This document shows positions 34,125-46,240 of a stretch of 64,000 bases of DNA, in pieces; position 1 is the first letter of the stretch, and every line of letters begins with the position of its first letter. Source of the stretch: Icerya purchasi. Its lineage: Eukaryota > Arthropoda > Insecta > Hemiptera > Monophlebidae. The stretch covers positions 479,892,400-479,956,399 of the forward strand of contig CM077115.1 of NCBI GenBank assembly GCA_039619475.1. Reading direction: 5' to 3'. A program made the translations under genes and the position numbers. Below the pieces are notes generated by a model, which saw only the letters and a list, made by a program, of their open reading frames with translations, searched no databases and was not told where the DNA came from.

Positions 34125-35093
34125 CTAATTTAACTGAATATATCCTTCTTCAGCCAACTTTTCTTCAATCATCCGAATTTCAGTATCTAAACCATTATTT
34201 CCCGATTGTTTAGATCTGTGTAGTATCAATAATCGCTCAACCAATTCATTAGGATCGTCAGAATAATTGAAATGAGAGTCTTCAAGATTTACTTTGTGAA
34301 CAGTCCTATATGCACGTTTCTTTTTCGTTTTACCCTGATAAACTTTTACATTCTTTATGGTAGATTGAAATAGAGGACGTATTATTTTTCTGTATTTAGG
34401 AAGTGGAGTACCCTTTAATACACCAGTAACACGTACATGAGCTCCAGTAAATTCCAGTATTTGTTTATATAAAGCTAAATCATTATTTGTATATTTATTC
34501 TCATCAACATTTGCTTCCATCAGTAAATGAATCAGTCCTGGTGTGTAAGGAAATTTAGTTAGTGTTCTTCCTTTTCCTAAATAAATTTCACCACATTTCC
34601 GATTCCATGAAATTGGTGTTGAACCCATCATATACTCATGTGTGTTCGCATTATATTGTATTCCATATACAGGTTCATTTGGTAGAGGTTCATCATAATC
34701 TATTTGAAATGGAGCCGTTTCATATATATTAAGGGCCTTATTATCACGATTTTCATATTCTTCTTCATTTTCAATAGCAGTCTCATAATCACGTTTCCTA
34801 CTGTCATTAGAAAGTTTGTGTCGTTTTACCATTGATATATCATCACTTATTCCATCAGAACCATTTTTCATCCTTTTAGGTATTTGTAATGATTCCCGAA
34901 TATCCAATATCTGTTTTGTAACAGGTTCAAGCATTGCAGCTGAAGTATTTGTAATAGATTTAGTCGCATACTTTAACACATTATATTTTTTCATTATATT
35001 GCTGCGTATCCTTTCCAGTTCGCTTTTAAGAATTGCTTCTTTATTTATTCCGTTATTACCAACATTAACCATCACTTTACTCGTTGATACCAT
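34125..35093 (-). CDS. 322-aa arthropod mobile-element-associated protein (DUF8207-like), P2 left-arm copy
   Basis: The frame is complete from an ATG at 35093, 49 bp behind a TATA box, to a TAG at 34125. Residues 15-75 are helical and charged and may form a coiled coil. Residues 80-120 are acidic and low-complexity, with 'VKRHKL' as a possible nuclear signal. Residues about 135-243 ('GEIYLGKGRTLTKFPYTPGL', 'YTNNDLALYKQILEFTGAH', 'KYRKIIRPLF') and the tail 'DDPNELVERLLIL' plus 'GYIQLN' match, from memory, a family common in aphid and other arthropod genomes and often found with Maverick-like elements (DUF8207). Its biochemical role is unknown to me. An intact frame in both arms suggests recent function or very recent duplication. 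Confidence 0.8.
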   Translation of the reverse strand: MVSTSKVMVNVGNNGINKEAILKSELERIRSNIMKKYNVLKYATKSITNTSAAMLEPVTKQILDIRESLQIPKRMKNGSDGISDDISMVKRHKLSNDSRKRDYETAIENEEEYENRDNKALNIYETAPFQIDYDEPLPNEPVYGIQYNANTHEYMMGSTPISWNRKCGEIYLGKGRTLTKFPYTPGLIHLLMEANVDENKYTNNDLALYKQILEFTGAHVRVTGVLKGTPLPKYRKIIRPLFQSTIKNVKVYQGKTKKKRAYRTVHKVNLEDSHFNYSDDPNELVERLLILHRSKQSGNNGLDTEIRMIEEKLAEEGYIQLN

Positions 35094-35141
35094 TATTACA
35101 GGTAATTAAAAATTCATCAAAACTTACATGTAAATCTTCTC

Positions 35142-35149
35142 TATATATA
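35142..35149 (-). promoter_or_regulatory. TATA box of the left 322-aa gene
   Basis: TATATATA followed by GAGAAG (- strand) lies 49-56 bp upstream of the ATG, a spacing that leaves a leader of roughly 20 bases. It is identical in the other arm. Confidence 0.5.
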
Positions 35150-35457
35150 CATTTCACAATCTATTTTGAACACAGAGAGTTAATGCTAATTCATCAGCAA
35201 TAATTTATAGAATGTTTTTAAAGGCTTAAAGGATGCTTATTATATACATATTGTATTTCAAACTGTTCCCTAAAAACACTATTCATGAAACAAAATCTTT
35301 ATAAATAAAAATAAACAACAAAATTGGAACAGAAATTTTAATGGAATTTAAGAATCAGTATTTATTTTTCAATATACTAATATCTCAAAATAAGTGATAA
35401 CATCTAACCTTTTACTAATGATATTACAAAATCTGGAGCAGTGTAATTCACATGCAG

Positions 35458-35807
35458 GATATATACATATATATCAACATATACACATATATATCTACAT
35501 ATATACACATATATATCTACATATATATATACATATATATCTACATATATACATATATATCTACATATATACATATATATCTATATATATATATATATAC
35601 ATATATATCTACATATATACATATATATCTACATATATACATATATATCTACATATATACACATATATATCTACATATATACATATATATCTACATATAT
35701 ATACACATATATATCTACATATATACATATATATCTACATATATACACATATATATCTACATATATATATACATATATACATATATATCTACATATATAC
35801 ACATATT
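35458..35807. repeat. TACATATATATC microsatellite array, left of the P2 centre
   Basis: About 350 bp of units atatctacatat with TA and CA variants. The first 60 bp or so mirror the right array exactly, then the two arrays lose register. Long Ile/Tyr/His reading frames across it are artefacts. Confidence 0.95.
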
Positions 35808-36284
35808 TCCCCAAAATCCTCAGGCGTCCACTGTAATTTCTATATTATCATCATCACTAACACTAGTAAATTCTTCCTTTTTAACACCATTATCACATGA
35901 TTCATTGTTTAGAGGTTGCAGAATACACTCAAAACCAGAAAAAATGACAAATTTACTTTTATTCAATCAACTGCTCAAGCTGATGTTACATTATGAACAA
36001 CCTATACCAGCTTGTTATAATGAATTTGTATAACTTATATAACGCGAAGTATAATTTAAATAATAAAAAATAATAGATAGTATAAAAAATTTATAATTTT
36101 TTTTAAACAATATCAAAGTGTAGTGTTGTTGACTAATTTTGAGTAGAAAGCCTAAAAAGAAAAACATGTAACTTTAGTGACATTTGAGAAATTTATATCA
36201 TTTTACAAATTATGTTTGTGTAACAAGATTGTTAGATTTAAATTGAATTTTATAACATACCCATCTCATAAAGTATAACACATC

Positions 36285-36285
<1 letters not shown>
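35808..36285. other. Unique central spacer of P2
   Basis: This is the only part of P2 without a mirror copy. Apart from the possible PolB fragment, nothing was recognised. It is AT-rich in its right half. Confidence 0.8.
35820..35960 (-). pseudogene. Possible PolB Exo I-region fragment in the P2 central spacer
   Basis: A - strand frame of 46 codons ends in TGA at 35,820. Its start '[17 protein letters not shown]' resembles the Exo I region of Maverick PolB ('FVIYADFECIL.P'), with the catalytic D-x-E reduced to G-x-E, followed by an acidic stretch. Upstream and downstream frames are closed. The match rests on about 15 residues, so chance is a serious alternative. Confidence 0.25.
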
Positions 36286-36333
<48 letters not shown>

Positions 36334-37077
36334 GATATACATGTATATATATGTAGATATGCATGTGTATATATGTAGATATACATGTGTATATATGTAG
36401 ATATATATGTGTATATATGTAGATATATATGTGTATATATATAGATATATATGTATATATGTAGATATATATGTATATATGTAGATATATATGTATATAT
36501 ATATATATACATATATATGTGTATATATGTAGATATATATGTATATATATGTAGATATATATGTGTATATATGTGGATATATATGTATATATGTAGATAT
36601 ATATGTATATATATGTAGATATATATGTATATATATGTAGATATATATGTGTATATATGTAGATATATATGTATATATGTAGATATATATGTATATATGT
36701 AGATATATATGTATATATATATGTAGATATATATGTATATATGTATATATATATGTAGATATATATGTGTATATATGTAGATATATATGTATATATGTAG
36801 ATATATATGTATATATATATGTAGATATATATGTATATATGTAGATATATATGTATATATGTAGATATATATGTGTATATATGTAGATATATATGTATAT
36901 ATGTAGATATATATGTATATATGTAGATATATATGTATATATGTAGATATATATGTATATATATATATGTAGATATATATGTATATATGTAGATATATAT
37001 GTATATATATATGTAGATATATATGTGTATATATGTAGATATATATGTGTATATGTTGATATATATGTATATATCCT
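36286..37077. repeat. TACATATATATC microsatellite array, right of the P2 centre
   Basis: About 790 bp of units atatatgtagat with variants, starting with a pure (TA) run at 36,286-36,330. It is more than twice as long as the left array, which is expected of an unstable microsatellite or of assembly collapse on one side. Confidence 0.95.
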
Positions 37078-37383
37078 GCATGTGAATTACACTGCTCCAG
37101 ATTTTGTAATATCATTAGTAAAAGGTTAGATGTTATCACTTATTTTGAGATATTAGTATATTGAAAAATAAATACTGATTCTTAAATTCCATTAAAATTT
37201 CTGTTCCAATTTTGTTGTTTATTTTTATTTATAAAGATTTTGTTTCATGAATAGTGTTTTTAGGGAACAGTTTGAAATACAATATGTATATAATAAGCAT
37301 CCTTTAAGCCTTTAAAAACATTCTATAAATTATTGCTGATGAATTAGCATTAACTCTCTGTGTTCAAAATAGATTGTGAAATG

Positions 37384-37391
37384 TATATATA
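37384..37391 (+). promoter_or_regulatory. TATA box of the right 322-aa gene
   Basis: This is the mirror copy of the site at 35,142-35,149; TATATATA lies 49 bp before the ATG at 37,440. Confidence 0.5.
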
Positions 37392-37439
37392 GAGAAGATT
37401 TACATGTAAGTTTTGATGAATTTTTAATTACCTGTAATA

Positions 37440-38408
37440 ATGGTATCAACGAGTAAAGTGATGGTTAATGTTGGTAATAACGGAATAAATAAAGAAGCAA
37501 TTCTTAAAAGCGAACTGGAAAGGATACGCAGCAATATAATGAAAAAATATAATGTGTTAAAGTATGCGACTAAATCTATTACAAATACTTCAGCTGCAAT
37601 GCTTGAACCTGTTACAAAACAGATATTGGATATTCGGGAATCATTACAAATACCTAAAAGGATGAAAAATGGTTCTGATGGAATAAGTGATGATATATCA
37701 ATGGTAAAACGACACAAACTTTCTAATGACAGTAGGAAACGTGATTATGAGACTGCTATTGAAAATGAAGAAGAATATGAAAATCGTGATAATAAGGCCC
37801 TTAATATATATGAAACGGCTCCATTTCAAATAGATTATGATGAACCTCTACCAAATGAACCTGTATATGGAATACAATATAATGCGAACACACATGAGTA
37901 TATGATGGGTTCAACACCAATTTCATGGAATCGGAAATGTGGTGAAATTTATTTAGGAAAAGGAAGAACACTAACTAAATTTCCTTACACACCAGGACTG
38001 ATTCATTTACTGATGGAAGCAAATGTTGATGAGAATAAATATACAAATAATGATTTAGCTTTATATAAACAAATACTGGAATTTACTGGAGCTCATGTAC
38101 GTGTTACTGGTGTATTAAAGGGTACTCCACTTCCTAAATACAGAAAAATAATACGTCCTCTATTTCAATCTACCATAAAGAATGTAAAAGTTTATCAGGG
38201 TAAAACGAAAAAGAAACGTGCATATAGGACTGTTCACAAAGTAAATCTTGAAGACTCTCATTTCAATTATTCTGACGATCCTAATGAATTGGTTGAGCGA
38301 TTATTGATACTACACAGATCTAAACAATCGGGAAATAATGGTTTAGATACTGAAATTCGGATGATTGAAGAAAAGTTGGCTGAAGAAGGATATATTCAGT
38401 TAAATTAG
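37440..38408 (+). CDS. 322-aa arthropod mobile-element-associated protein (DUF8207-like), P2 right-arm copy
   Basis: The translation is identical to the copy at 34,125-35,093, on the opposite strand. The two genes diverge from the palindrome centre, with start codons about 2.35 kb apart across the microsatellites and spacer. Start, stop and TATA box are the same. The C-terminal half (about residues 135-322) is the recognisable family domain and the N-terminal third is variable and charged. Identity of both copies implies recent duplication or gene conversion between arms. No polymerase, integrase or capsid gene accompanies it inside P2, so by itself P2 would be a non-autonomous element. Confidence 0.8.
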   Translation: MVSTSKVMVNVGNNGINKEAILKSELERIRSNIMKKYNVLKYATKSITNTSAAMLEPVTKQILDIRESLQIPKRMKNGSDGISDDISMVKRHKLSNDSRKRDYETAIENEEEYENRDNKALNIYETAPFQIDYDEPLPNEPVYGIQYNANTHEYMMGSTPISWNRKCGEIYLGKGRTLTKFPYTPGLIHLLMEANVDENKYTNNDLALYKQILEFTGAHVRVTGVLKGTPLPKYRKIIRPLFQSTIKNVKVYQGKTKKKRAYRTVHKVNLEDSHFNYSDDPNELVERLLILHRSKQSGNNGLDTEIRMIEEKLAEEGYIQLN

Positions 38409-41400
38409 ATATTTTATGTTGTAAAATATTAATGGCTGATAATGATATATTAGAATTTAACATTGAAACAATGAAGCAATGATTATTTTTATAGATTATA
38501 ATGAATGTCATAAAAATTATTGAATAAATTGTGAACAATATTGAATTAAATCTTTTGTTATTATCTATGATCGTATCAAATTATAAAATATAGTTAAAAG
38601 GTTGGATATTCGACACATTCAGATATATAATGTAAGAGATAAATAAAAAACTGACGAATATGACGAAAAATTGAGTAAAATTGTATGAAAGACATTAAAA
38701 CGCAAGAAAATGAAAAGAAATATCATAAATTGTTGAAAAAAAATAGCATAAAAAGACTCTAAAACATAAGAACATGATAAGAAATAATGGAAAACTGTTT
38801 ATAATTAGTTAGTATGGTGGGAAAATTTGTTAATAGTGTTGAAATATAAAAAAATTGTAAAAGAAGAAAACGTTTACTACATGTCTGTGCAACGACAAGT
38901 AAAGCTAGGGCGATGGACGACGAAGTGTTGATTGTCAAAACGATTATAGGAGTCCCTTGCTCCCTCCAGCTTAAAAGGAATGTTATAGAGGTGTTTAAAG
39001 ATTTCCTTAGTGTATGGGGTATGGGCTGTGAATGTGTTGAGAAAACATTCAGTAAACGTCTGGAGCTTTATGGCTGCTCTTATTAAACGTTAGCATGATA
39101 GTCTGTTGAAGATATCGAGCGGGCGAGCAAAATACAAAGTCCCTGTCAATTCATTAAATCAAACGTTCAAAGATGTGACTGGTAAATCCAATAATCAAAT
39201 GTAGATCGTGATTGCGGGCCTACAACATTCAACTGGTTCTGCGCTTGTTAAGTTGTAGATGTGCACAGATGAAGCGAAAGGTGATGTGAAAGCATAAATA
39301 TGTACTGTTATCATTGATGACTAACGATATTGTAATGAGATGTAAGAAAGAAAAAAAAAAAAAACCCTTACAACGTTGTTGAAAGATCGATGAAAATTGT
39401 GTAAAAAGTACAAAAAAAAGACTGGAAAATGATGCGAAATAGCAAAAATTGCTTAAAACAATGTAAAAGTAGTAAAATGTGCGAAAAATTGTAAAAAATG
39501 ATTGAAAATTGTACATAATTAGTCAAAAGTAAGGAAAACGTTTACCTCTCTCTCTATAATCACAAATACTATTCATAGTTATCAACATCCGTTTCAAAAA
39601 TAATAGTAAGAGGGAGATTAAAAAAAATGTAAAAATAAAACATCTTAAAACGATGCAAGATATATAAATTTCCTTCAAATTTTATATTTCAAATAATAAG
39701 ACTTATACATTTACAACAGTCTCTGGATTGCTTCATCCTTTCTTCATATATAAAATTGAAATCTTTACTGCCATCCCAGCCATATAACATTCTATTCAGA
39801 AATAAAATGTATGAATAAAGCATGGTACGAAAATTTCCTTCACATTTGAAATCGACGAATGAGTAAAAGAGGTGATCGAGTGATATATACAATCTTGGTA
39901 ATGTGATAAATATAGAGAAATAATTATCTCATTTATTTTGGGTGTGTAAAAAAAAAATCCTCGCTATTCAACGTCTTTTTTTGGAGGGTGGGGAGGATGC
40001 TTTCAATCATTAGTTTTGCAAAGAATTGATTGCTCCGCTAAAAGTTGTGTGACTCCGCATCTAAATGAATGATAAAAGGTAATGAAGCCGTTCTGTATGA
40101 GCTTACAAAAGTATATGATAAAGTACGCCAACAACACCTCTGAACAATAATTATGTGTGCGGGAACTGCTTGTATTCTTTTATACGGTCTTGCAGCAGAT
40201 ATGATTAAACAAATATAAATGAATGAAATGTAAAAATAATACATGGGGCTGGAGTTAATTTTGAAAATATATAGTGAGATTTTTCGGAAACATGCATACA
40301 ATTGTGTAGAAAAAGGGGTGATGTAATAATTTTGCTAGCATGAACATTTATTTAGAATAATTTCGTATTACATTATTAGACTTTGAACATAGATAGCAAG
40401 AGGGAAAAGGAGTGATTGCTTCGACATGAGTAAAACGAACGAAGTGTTTTCGTAGGTTAGTGATTATATAGAAAAAATTATAGGCGAATGTAATTTGTAG
40501 TGAAAAATAGTATGTTTGGGCTAATTTTAAAAATTCATGATAGTTTAGTGGAGTCTTACGGTGAATGCATTTATAGATGTAGTGATTTCAATATTTTTGT
40601 CATGTATGGAAAATAAAAAAATTAAAAAAAAACTACTATAATTTCAAGATGTTAAAAATAATTACAGAAAAATTAACTCATAATGTAAGTAGAAGGAGTG
40701 AATTCGTCATGAATGTTTACAAGAATATGTTTTCTATAGGTTAGGCCCTTTGCGAATTGAAGAAAAATTTAAACGATAAAAAAATAATATATGTACAATA
40801 GATTAAAAAAAAAAATATTATTGACAATCGGAAAATGAGATAATGATCTGTAAGGAGATTGCTAATTTTGGAAATGATGAAATATATTTAAGTTGATTTT
40901 AAAGTAATTATGCACGATTTGAATTTTGGAAATAGATTACATAGTATGAATGTAGCGAAGAACCATTTTCTACGATTTCCTGAAAAAACTATATTACGAT
41001 AAGAATAGTGTCAATGAACGTACAGATATATCAGTAGTAATGAAGCGAGAAGTGTCTGCGGCGTACATTTGTCTGCACAGCATATTACAAAAAAGATTTG
41101 AAAAAATTTTAGCGTAATGAAAGAATAAAAAATATACTCGGGCTAATTTTATAACACAGAGAAAAAAATGTTACTGTTCGTTACCTGAAAAAGAAAACAA
41201 TATTCTTTTAGGCGACCTTTTTGTGTTCGATATGATGACTGTTCAGGGATAGATGCAGGTATCTTTAACGTATTTTTACAATCAGGCTGTTGCCCTCGAG
41301 AATATAACCTTCTATTTCACTCACATACACTCTCTCACTCGCACATTGCAACCCTGATCTGGTCGTGCTACCGTGTTTTTTTTTTTCTTCGAACATGCTG

Positions 41401-44400
41401 TGGTTCGTAAACTAACAGGTTTTTTCTATCTGTCGCTCTATACAATTGTCCGCCAACACCTCATAGACGAACTCGTGTATATCGCGGAAAAATAATTTAC
41501 GAAATTTAAAAAAAATATTAAAACCATACATGTATTTGTATAAAAATATGATTATGAAAGATTTTAAAAAATTTTGTCGATTGAAAAATAAAATATATAG
41601 ATTAATTAAATTCTACGGTAACTAAGCTCAGAAAAGTATTACATACAAAGAATGATGAACGGTAAAGAGGTTCAAGGTTAGATTCAGGCTTTTGATAGAA
41701 AAAATAACAAATGAATAAAATAAATGAAAGTGGAATAACGGACGGATACAGTGACGAATGCGTAGAAACATGTGTGCAGAACGGATGTTTGAGATTCACG
41801 ACGACTGATTTGCATAAAAATAAAAAACTTATGAACGGTGAAATGATTGGAAGCTTAAAAATCTGTAATACATTAATATGAATGATTTGGTAAATAGTGC
41901 TAACGGATGTGTATGCGTGTATAAGTATTTGAGAATAAATAAATAAAAATAACATTATGTATGGTTGTTAATTTAGTCCAGGGCAGTAAAAGGAGAGAAG
42001 AAGAAATTTTTAGATCCGTGTAAAGTGAAAAATATTGAGAGTCGGTTCGATTTTGAAAATACATAATAGGAATGTATAACATGCACAGATATAGTGTTGT
42101 GTAGTCGTGACAATGTATATATGTGCGGGAACGACTAGTACGCTTTTGTGACGGATCTGGCGGTCGAGGAGTACGGGGAAAAAATATAAAAAGTATATAC
42201 CATCAGTAAATTGTCTTCGTTGATTATAAATTTCGATTCATTTTGATAATGTATAATGGAGAACGTGTGTGAGAAGTGTCGGGATGCTTTTGCGACAGTC
42301 GAGGGTTTGATGGGGTCTTAAACAGAAAATAAAATATAATATGAAAAGATCTTGAAAAATATTTGGAGTTTGAAATAAATAAAATATTCTTAAACTAATA
42401 GACTTGGAAAAAAAATTAATATGAATGATTGGGAAACCATCTCTAGCATATGTGTGTGCAGGAATGAGTGGCGCGGATTCACATTCGGGTGGATGTCCTC
42501 GTGAAAAATAATATGAAAGATTTGTAATTTGTGTAGGGCGGAAAGGAGAGGGAGGGGGGTTGAAATCGTGTTAAATAAAACTCTACTCGACATAAATTTA
42601 CAAATACTTACTTTTGGAAAAAATCTTTGGAGTGAGAAAAAAAATATTTTAGAGTAATTCCATAATACATAGACATGAAAAAATTATTATGATCGATATG
42701 AGAATTAACGGCAGAAGATGTGTGCGCATTCATAGCAGTGAAGACATCGACGAATTTATTTTTAGAATCTGAGAAAAAAATATAAAATTATTAACGGACG
42801 GAAGAATTTAACGTAAGTGAAGTAAATATACTTAGGTTAATTCCATAATACTTTGAGTTGAAAAAAAACTATTATGAACGATATGGAAACTAATTGCAGA
42901 GGATGTGTATGCATTCATACAGTAAAGGTATCGAAGGATTTATTTTTAGATTATGAGAAAAATAAAAATAATGTACTGTCGGGAGAAATGATCGGAAACG
43001 TGAAAAATATAATTGGAATAATTCCATAATACTTAAAGTTATTATGAACGGTATGTAGACTAACTGAAGAGGATGTGTAAGCCTTCATATCAGTGAAGAC
43101 ATTATAGGATTTATTTTTAGAATCGGAGAAAAATAAAAATAATACACCGTCGGAAGGAAAGATCGGAAGCAAAAAAATATAATTAGGATAATTCCATAAT
43201 AGTTAGACTCGAAAAAATTATTATGAACGATGTGGGAACTAACGACAGCAGATGAGTGTGTGGGAATGGGCGGTGTGCATTCATAGCGGTGAAGATATTG
43301 TAGGATTTATTTTTAGAACCGGAGGAAAATAAAAATATTATGAACGGTCGGAAGAACGATCGGAAACGAAAAAAATGTACTTCGGCTATTTCTTTAATAT
43401 TTAGGCTCGAAAAATTATTAAGATCGATATGGAAACTAACTGCAGAAGATGTGTGCGCATTCATCGCGTTGAAGACATTGTAGGATTTATTTTTAGAACC
43501 GGAGGAAAATAAAAATATTATGAACCGTCAGAAGAAATGATCGGAAGTGAAGAAAATATATAATTGGAATAATTCCATAATACTTGGAGTTGAATAAAAG
43601 TTATTATGAACGATATGAGAATTAACGACAGCAGATAGGTGTGCGAGAAGGGACGGTGTGCATTCATAGCGGTCACATAAAAAAATACTTACCTCTCAAT
43701 ATGAAATGACGGAGGCGTCGGGTGCGTCGATCGAGGGTTTAATGGTCGTAGTAAAAGTAAATAGAATGCGATATATTCGATATTAAAACAACGAAATCGA
43801 TCGGAAAAGAGGGTGGAAGGGGTAAAGGAGACTAAGGCTATTTTAGACTATAGAAATAATTGATTTGTTAATTTGTAAATGTTTTGGATAAACGGTTAGG
43901 TTTAGACAACAGAGCAGGGATTGGGTTATTATGTGAAAAAAATAATTATTAAAAAAATAATCGCGATAGTGTAAACGGTCGGCGCGTGCGGGGGAACGGT
44001 GCGTGCGCTTTCGCGGCGGATAGCGTTATGATAGATATATGCGGGAGATCAGCGCGTGCGTTTTCGCAGAGAATAACGCTGTGTTAGATATATGTGTGGG
44101 ATCGGGACGTGCGTCTTGGAATATGGCAGTAAGATCGGGGAATCAGGAAAATAAAAAATTATCCTTCGGCTAATTTTATATTATGTATACTTAGGCTTTG
44201 AAATATTAAAGAAATAATCGCGGTATCGGGAACGGAGCGCGTGTGTGCGCGGGATATCGCTGTGGACATCGGAATATGCATGGGATCGGCGTGTGCGCTT
44301 TTGCGGCGGAGAACGTTATATTGGATATATGCGCGGGATCGGGACGTGCGTCTTGACATATGGCAGTAAGATCGGGGAATCGGGAAAATAAAAAAATTAT

Positions 44401-45301
44401 ACTTAAGTTAATTTTATAAAAAATAATCGAGGTATCGGGATCAGCGTATGCGCTTTCGCACAGAATAACGTTGTGTTAGATATATGTGTGGGATCTGCGC
44501 GTGCGCTTTCGCGACGGTGGATGGAGCGAGCGTGGGAATGAAATATACGTGTGAGAGGTGTGAACTGGAGTTATAGGTTAAATTTTAGCTTTAAATAATA
44601 TATTGGGGTTAAATTTTGGAATTTTCTTACTTAGGTCCTGAATTTTGAAAAAAAATTGTGGTAAAGCAGTGAACATCGGAATATGTGTGGGATCGGCGCG
44701 TGCGCTTTCGCGACGGCGACCGGAGCGTGCGCGGGAACGAAATATATGTGTGAGAGGTGTAACGGAGGTGTTGGGTTAGATTTACGCTTTAAATAATATA
44801 TTGGGGTTAAATTTTGGAATTTTCTTACTTAGGTCCTGAATTTTGAAAAAAATTGCGGTAACGGAGCAGGACGGGCGGGGCCAGCGGAGACTTGGGTTAC
44901 TTTCGGATATTAATTAATATACTTATGTTAATTAATAATCGGTTCGGTTTATCAGAAACGAGCGGGACACGTACGGAGGAATTTCTGAGAAATTTGGGGA
45001 ACTTGGGGGAACTTTCAGCACCTGGACACTAATTGGGGTTACTTTCGCCCCCGAATAACACTTTGGACAGTTTATTGACCTCTGGACACTGTTTGGATGT
45101 TCGGTTTATCGGATATGCACGGGAACCGTCAGGGGGAAACTTGGAGGAATCGGGGGAAACTTGGGTGAATTTTGACCACCTGGACATGAATTGGGGTGAA
45201 TTTTGTGTTCGGATTACCGGTCTAGGGTGAATTTTCGCCTCCGGGACAGAAATTGGGGTTCGGATTAGCGGAACGGCCAGTCCCCGGGTTTAATGACTAC
45301 T

Positions 45302-45768
45302 ACTGTGGTATTATGCACGAGCAACAGTTTGCCATTCGAGCCGAGTTTTATAATCCAGCGATTTGTGTCTAATTTGATCTTCCGCACTGGCACCCTCGGA
45401 TGTTTACTATTCTGTACTATCTTGATCTTTAGCTATTATGACTTCCACATATGTGTGTCGAAAAATTCTAAGCAACAGCTAAATATTCAGAGCGGATCGT
45501 TACCAGTTGATAAACATTTGTTCGGTGTTCTGCATGTCCACGATATTCATCTCTAGAAGCTCAAATCTCAAAATCATTTTTTCTCTAATATTCCCTAATA
45601 ACTGTTCAGGGTTTCGCTGGATACGCTGCAGTTGAAAAAGTGAGTGTTTTTAGTAGTTTTCCTTTTTTTTTCTTTTTTTTTTATGCGACATTTTTGTTAA
45701 TCTGACTACGAAATTTCGAGCAATGTTTATCATTTGTCAATAATGAGCCGAAGTACTTATCAGCTACT
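45302..45768. other. Right flank of P2, no gene recognised
   Basis: The P2 arm ends at 45,301. The reading frame beginning at 45,293 straddles the junction and is therefore unlikely to be an original gene. The sequence beyond is of ordinary composition and was not recognised. Confidence 0.5.
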
Positions 45769-46240
45769 TTTTGCCTAGTGTTTGTCTTACGGTCTATCGT
45801 TATTACTTCAGTTCAGAATTAGGCTATATGCTTCACTTTATTTACGTGATTTATTCAAAATTTGCTCCAGGTCAAGTTCGCCAATTGTCATTATGTCGTT
45901 TACATAGCGTAAATTACTTACTTATTGACCGTTTATTTGAATCCCTCCCAATTATTGAAGATGTTTCTCCTAATAAACTTGGGGTACGCATTAAGTCGAG
46001 TAGAGGTGATATATAATCTTGTCTTATTCCAATGTTTGTTTCGCAAGTGTTTGACATAACAATTATACGTACATTGGAGTTATTGCTTTTATACGGACTT
46101 TTTATTGAATTAAGTGGTGAGGCGCTTCAAAATATTCCAATATTGCCTGTAATCTGTGCTATTCTTAAAGATGACAAAGTACGAATATATCTCGAAACTC
46201 TAGAGCTGAAATGCTCTCTGGTAGCAAACCCAAAGTAAAA
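45769..46240 (-). pseudogene. Heavily decayed RTE-like LINE fragment
   Basis: Read on the - strand across frames, 'NNSNVRIIV' then 'NIGIRQDYISPLL' resembles the 'V.......I..GVRQGC.LSP.LF' RT motif. 'VNDIMTIGELDLEQILNKS' resembles the following 'YADD....E....L' region. The order and spacing fit; stops and frameshifts are frequent. Confidence 0.4.

Larger units (their letters stand above)
27232..45301. mobile_element. Giant near-perfect palindrome P2 (arms about 8.3 kb) carrying a gene in each arm
   Basis: 27,232-about 35,525 is the reverse complement of about 37,008-45,301. All mirrored features sum to 72,533, so there is no net indel over more than 8 kb. One mismatch was found by eye (32,217/40,316). 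From the outside inwards each arm holds a minisatellite-like end, GC-rich iterated motifs, the ttaccccttccaccctc block, tandem modules of about 180-200 bp, a long AT-rich part, modules shared with P1, a 322-aa gene, and a TACATATATATC array. The central spacer is about 480 bp of non-repeated sequence flanked by arrays of unequal length. The ends are abrupt and no clear target-site duplication was seen. Confidence 0.97.

Noticed and set aside
35394..36033. Long reading frames on + made of Ile, Tyr, His and Thr repeats
   Set aside because: They are translations of the TACATATATATC microsatellite, open only because the 12-bp unit has no stop in some frames.
36210..37139. Reading frames of 271 and 309 codons on - over the P2 centre
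   Set aside because: Same microsatellite artefact; two overlapping frames give almost the same repeat peptide.
11303..45301. Both palindromes as pure assembly or foldback-read artefacts
   Set aside because: P1 outer arms carry substitutions and a small indel, P2 has at least one mismatch, and a third one-armed copy exists. An artefact is still possible for P2 and is listed as something to check.
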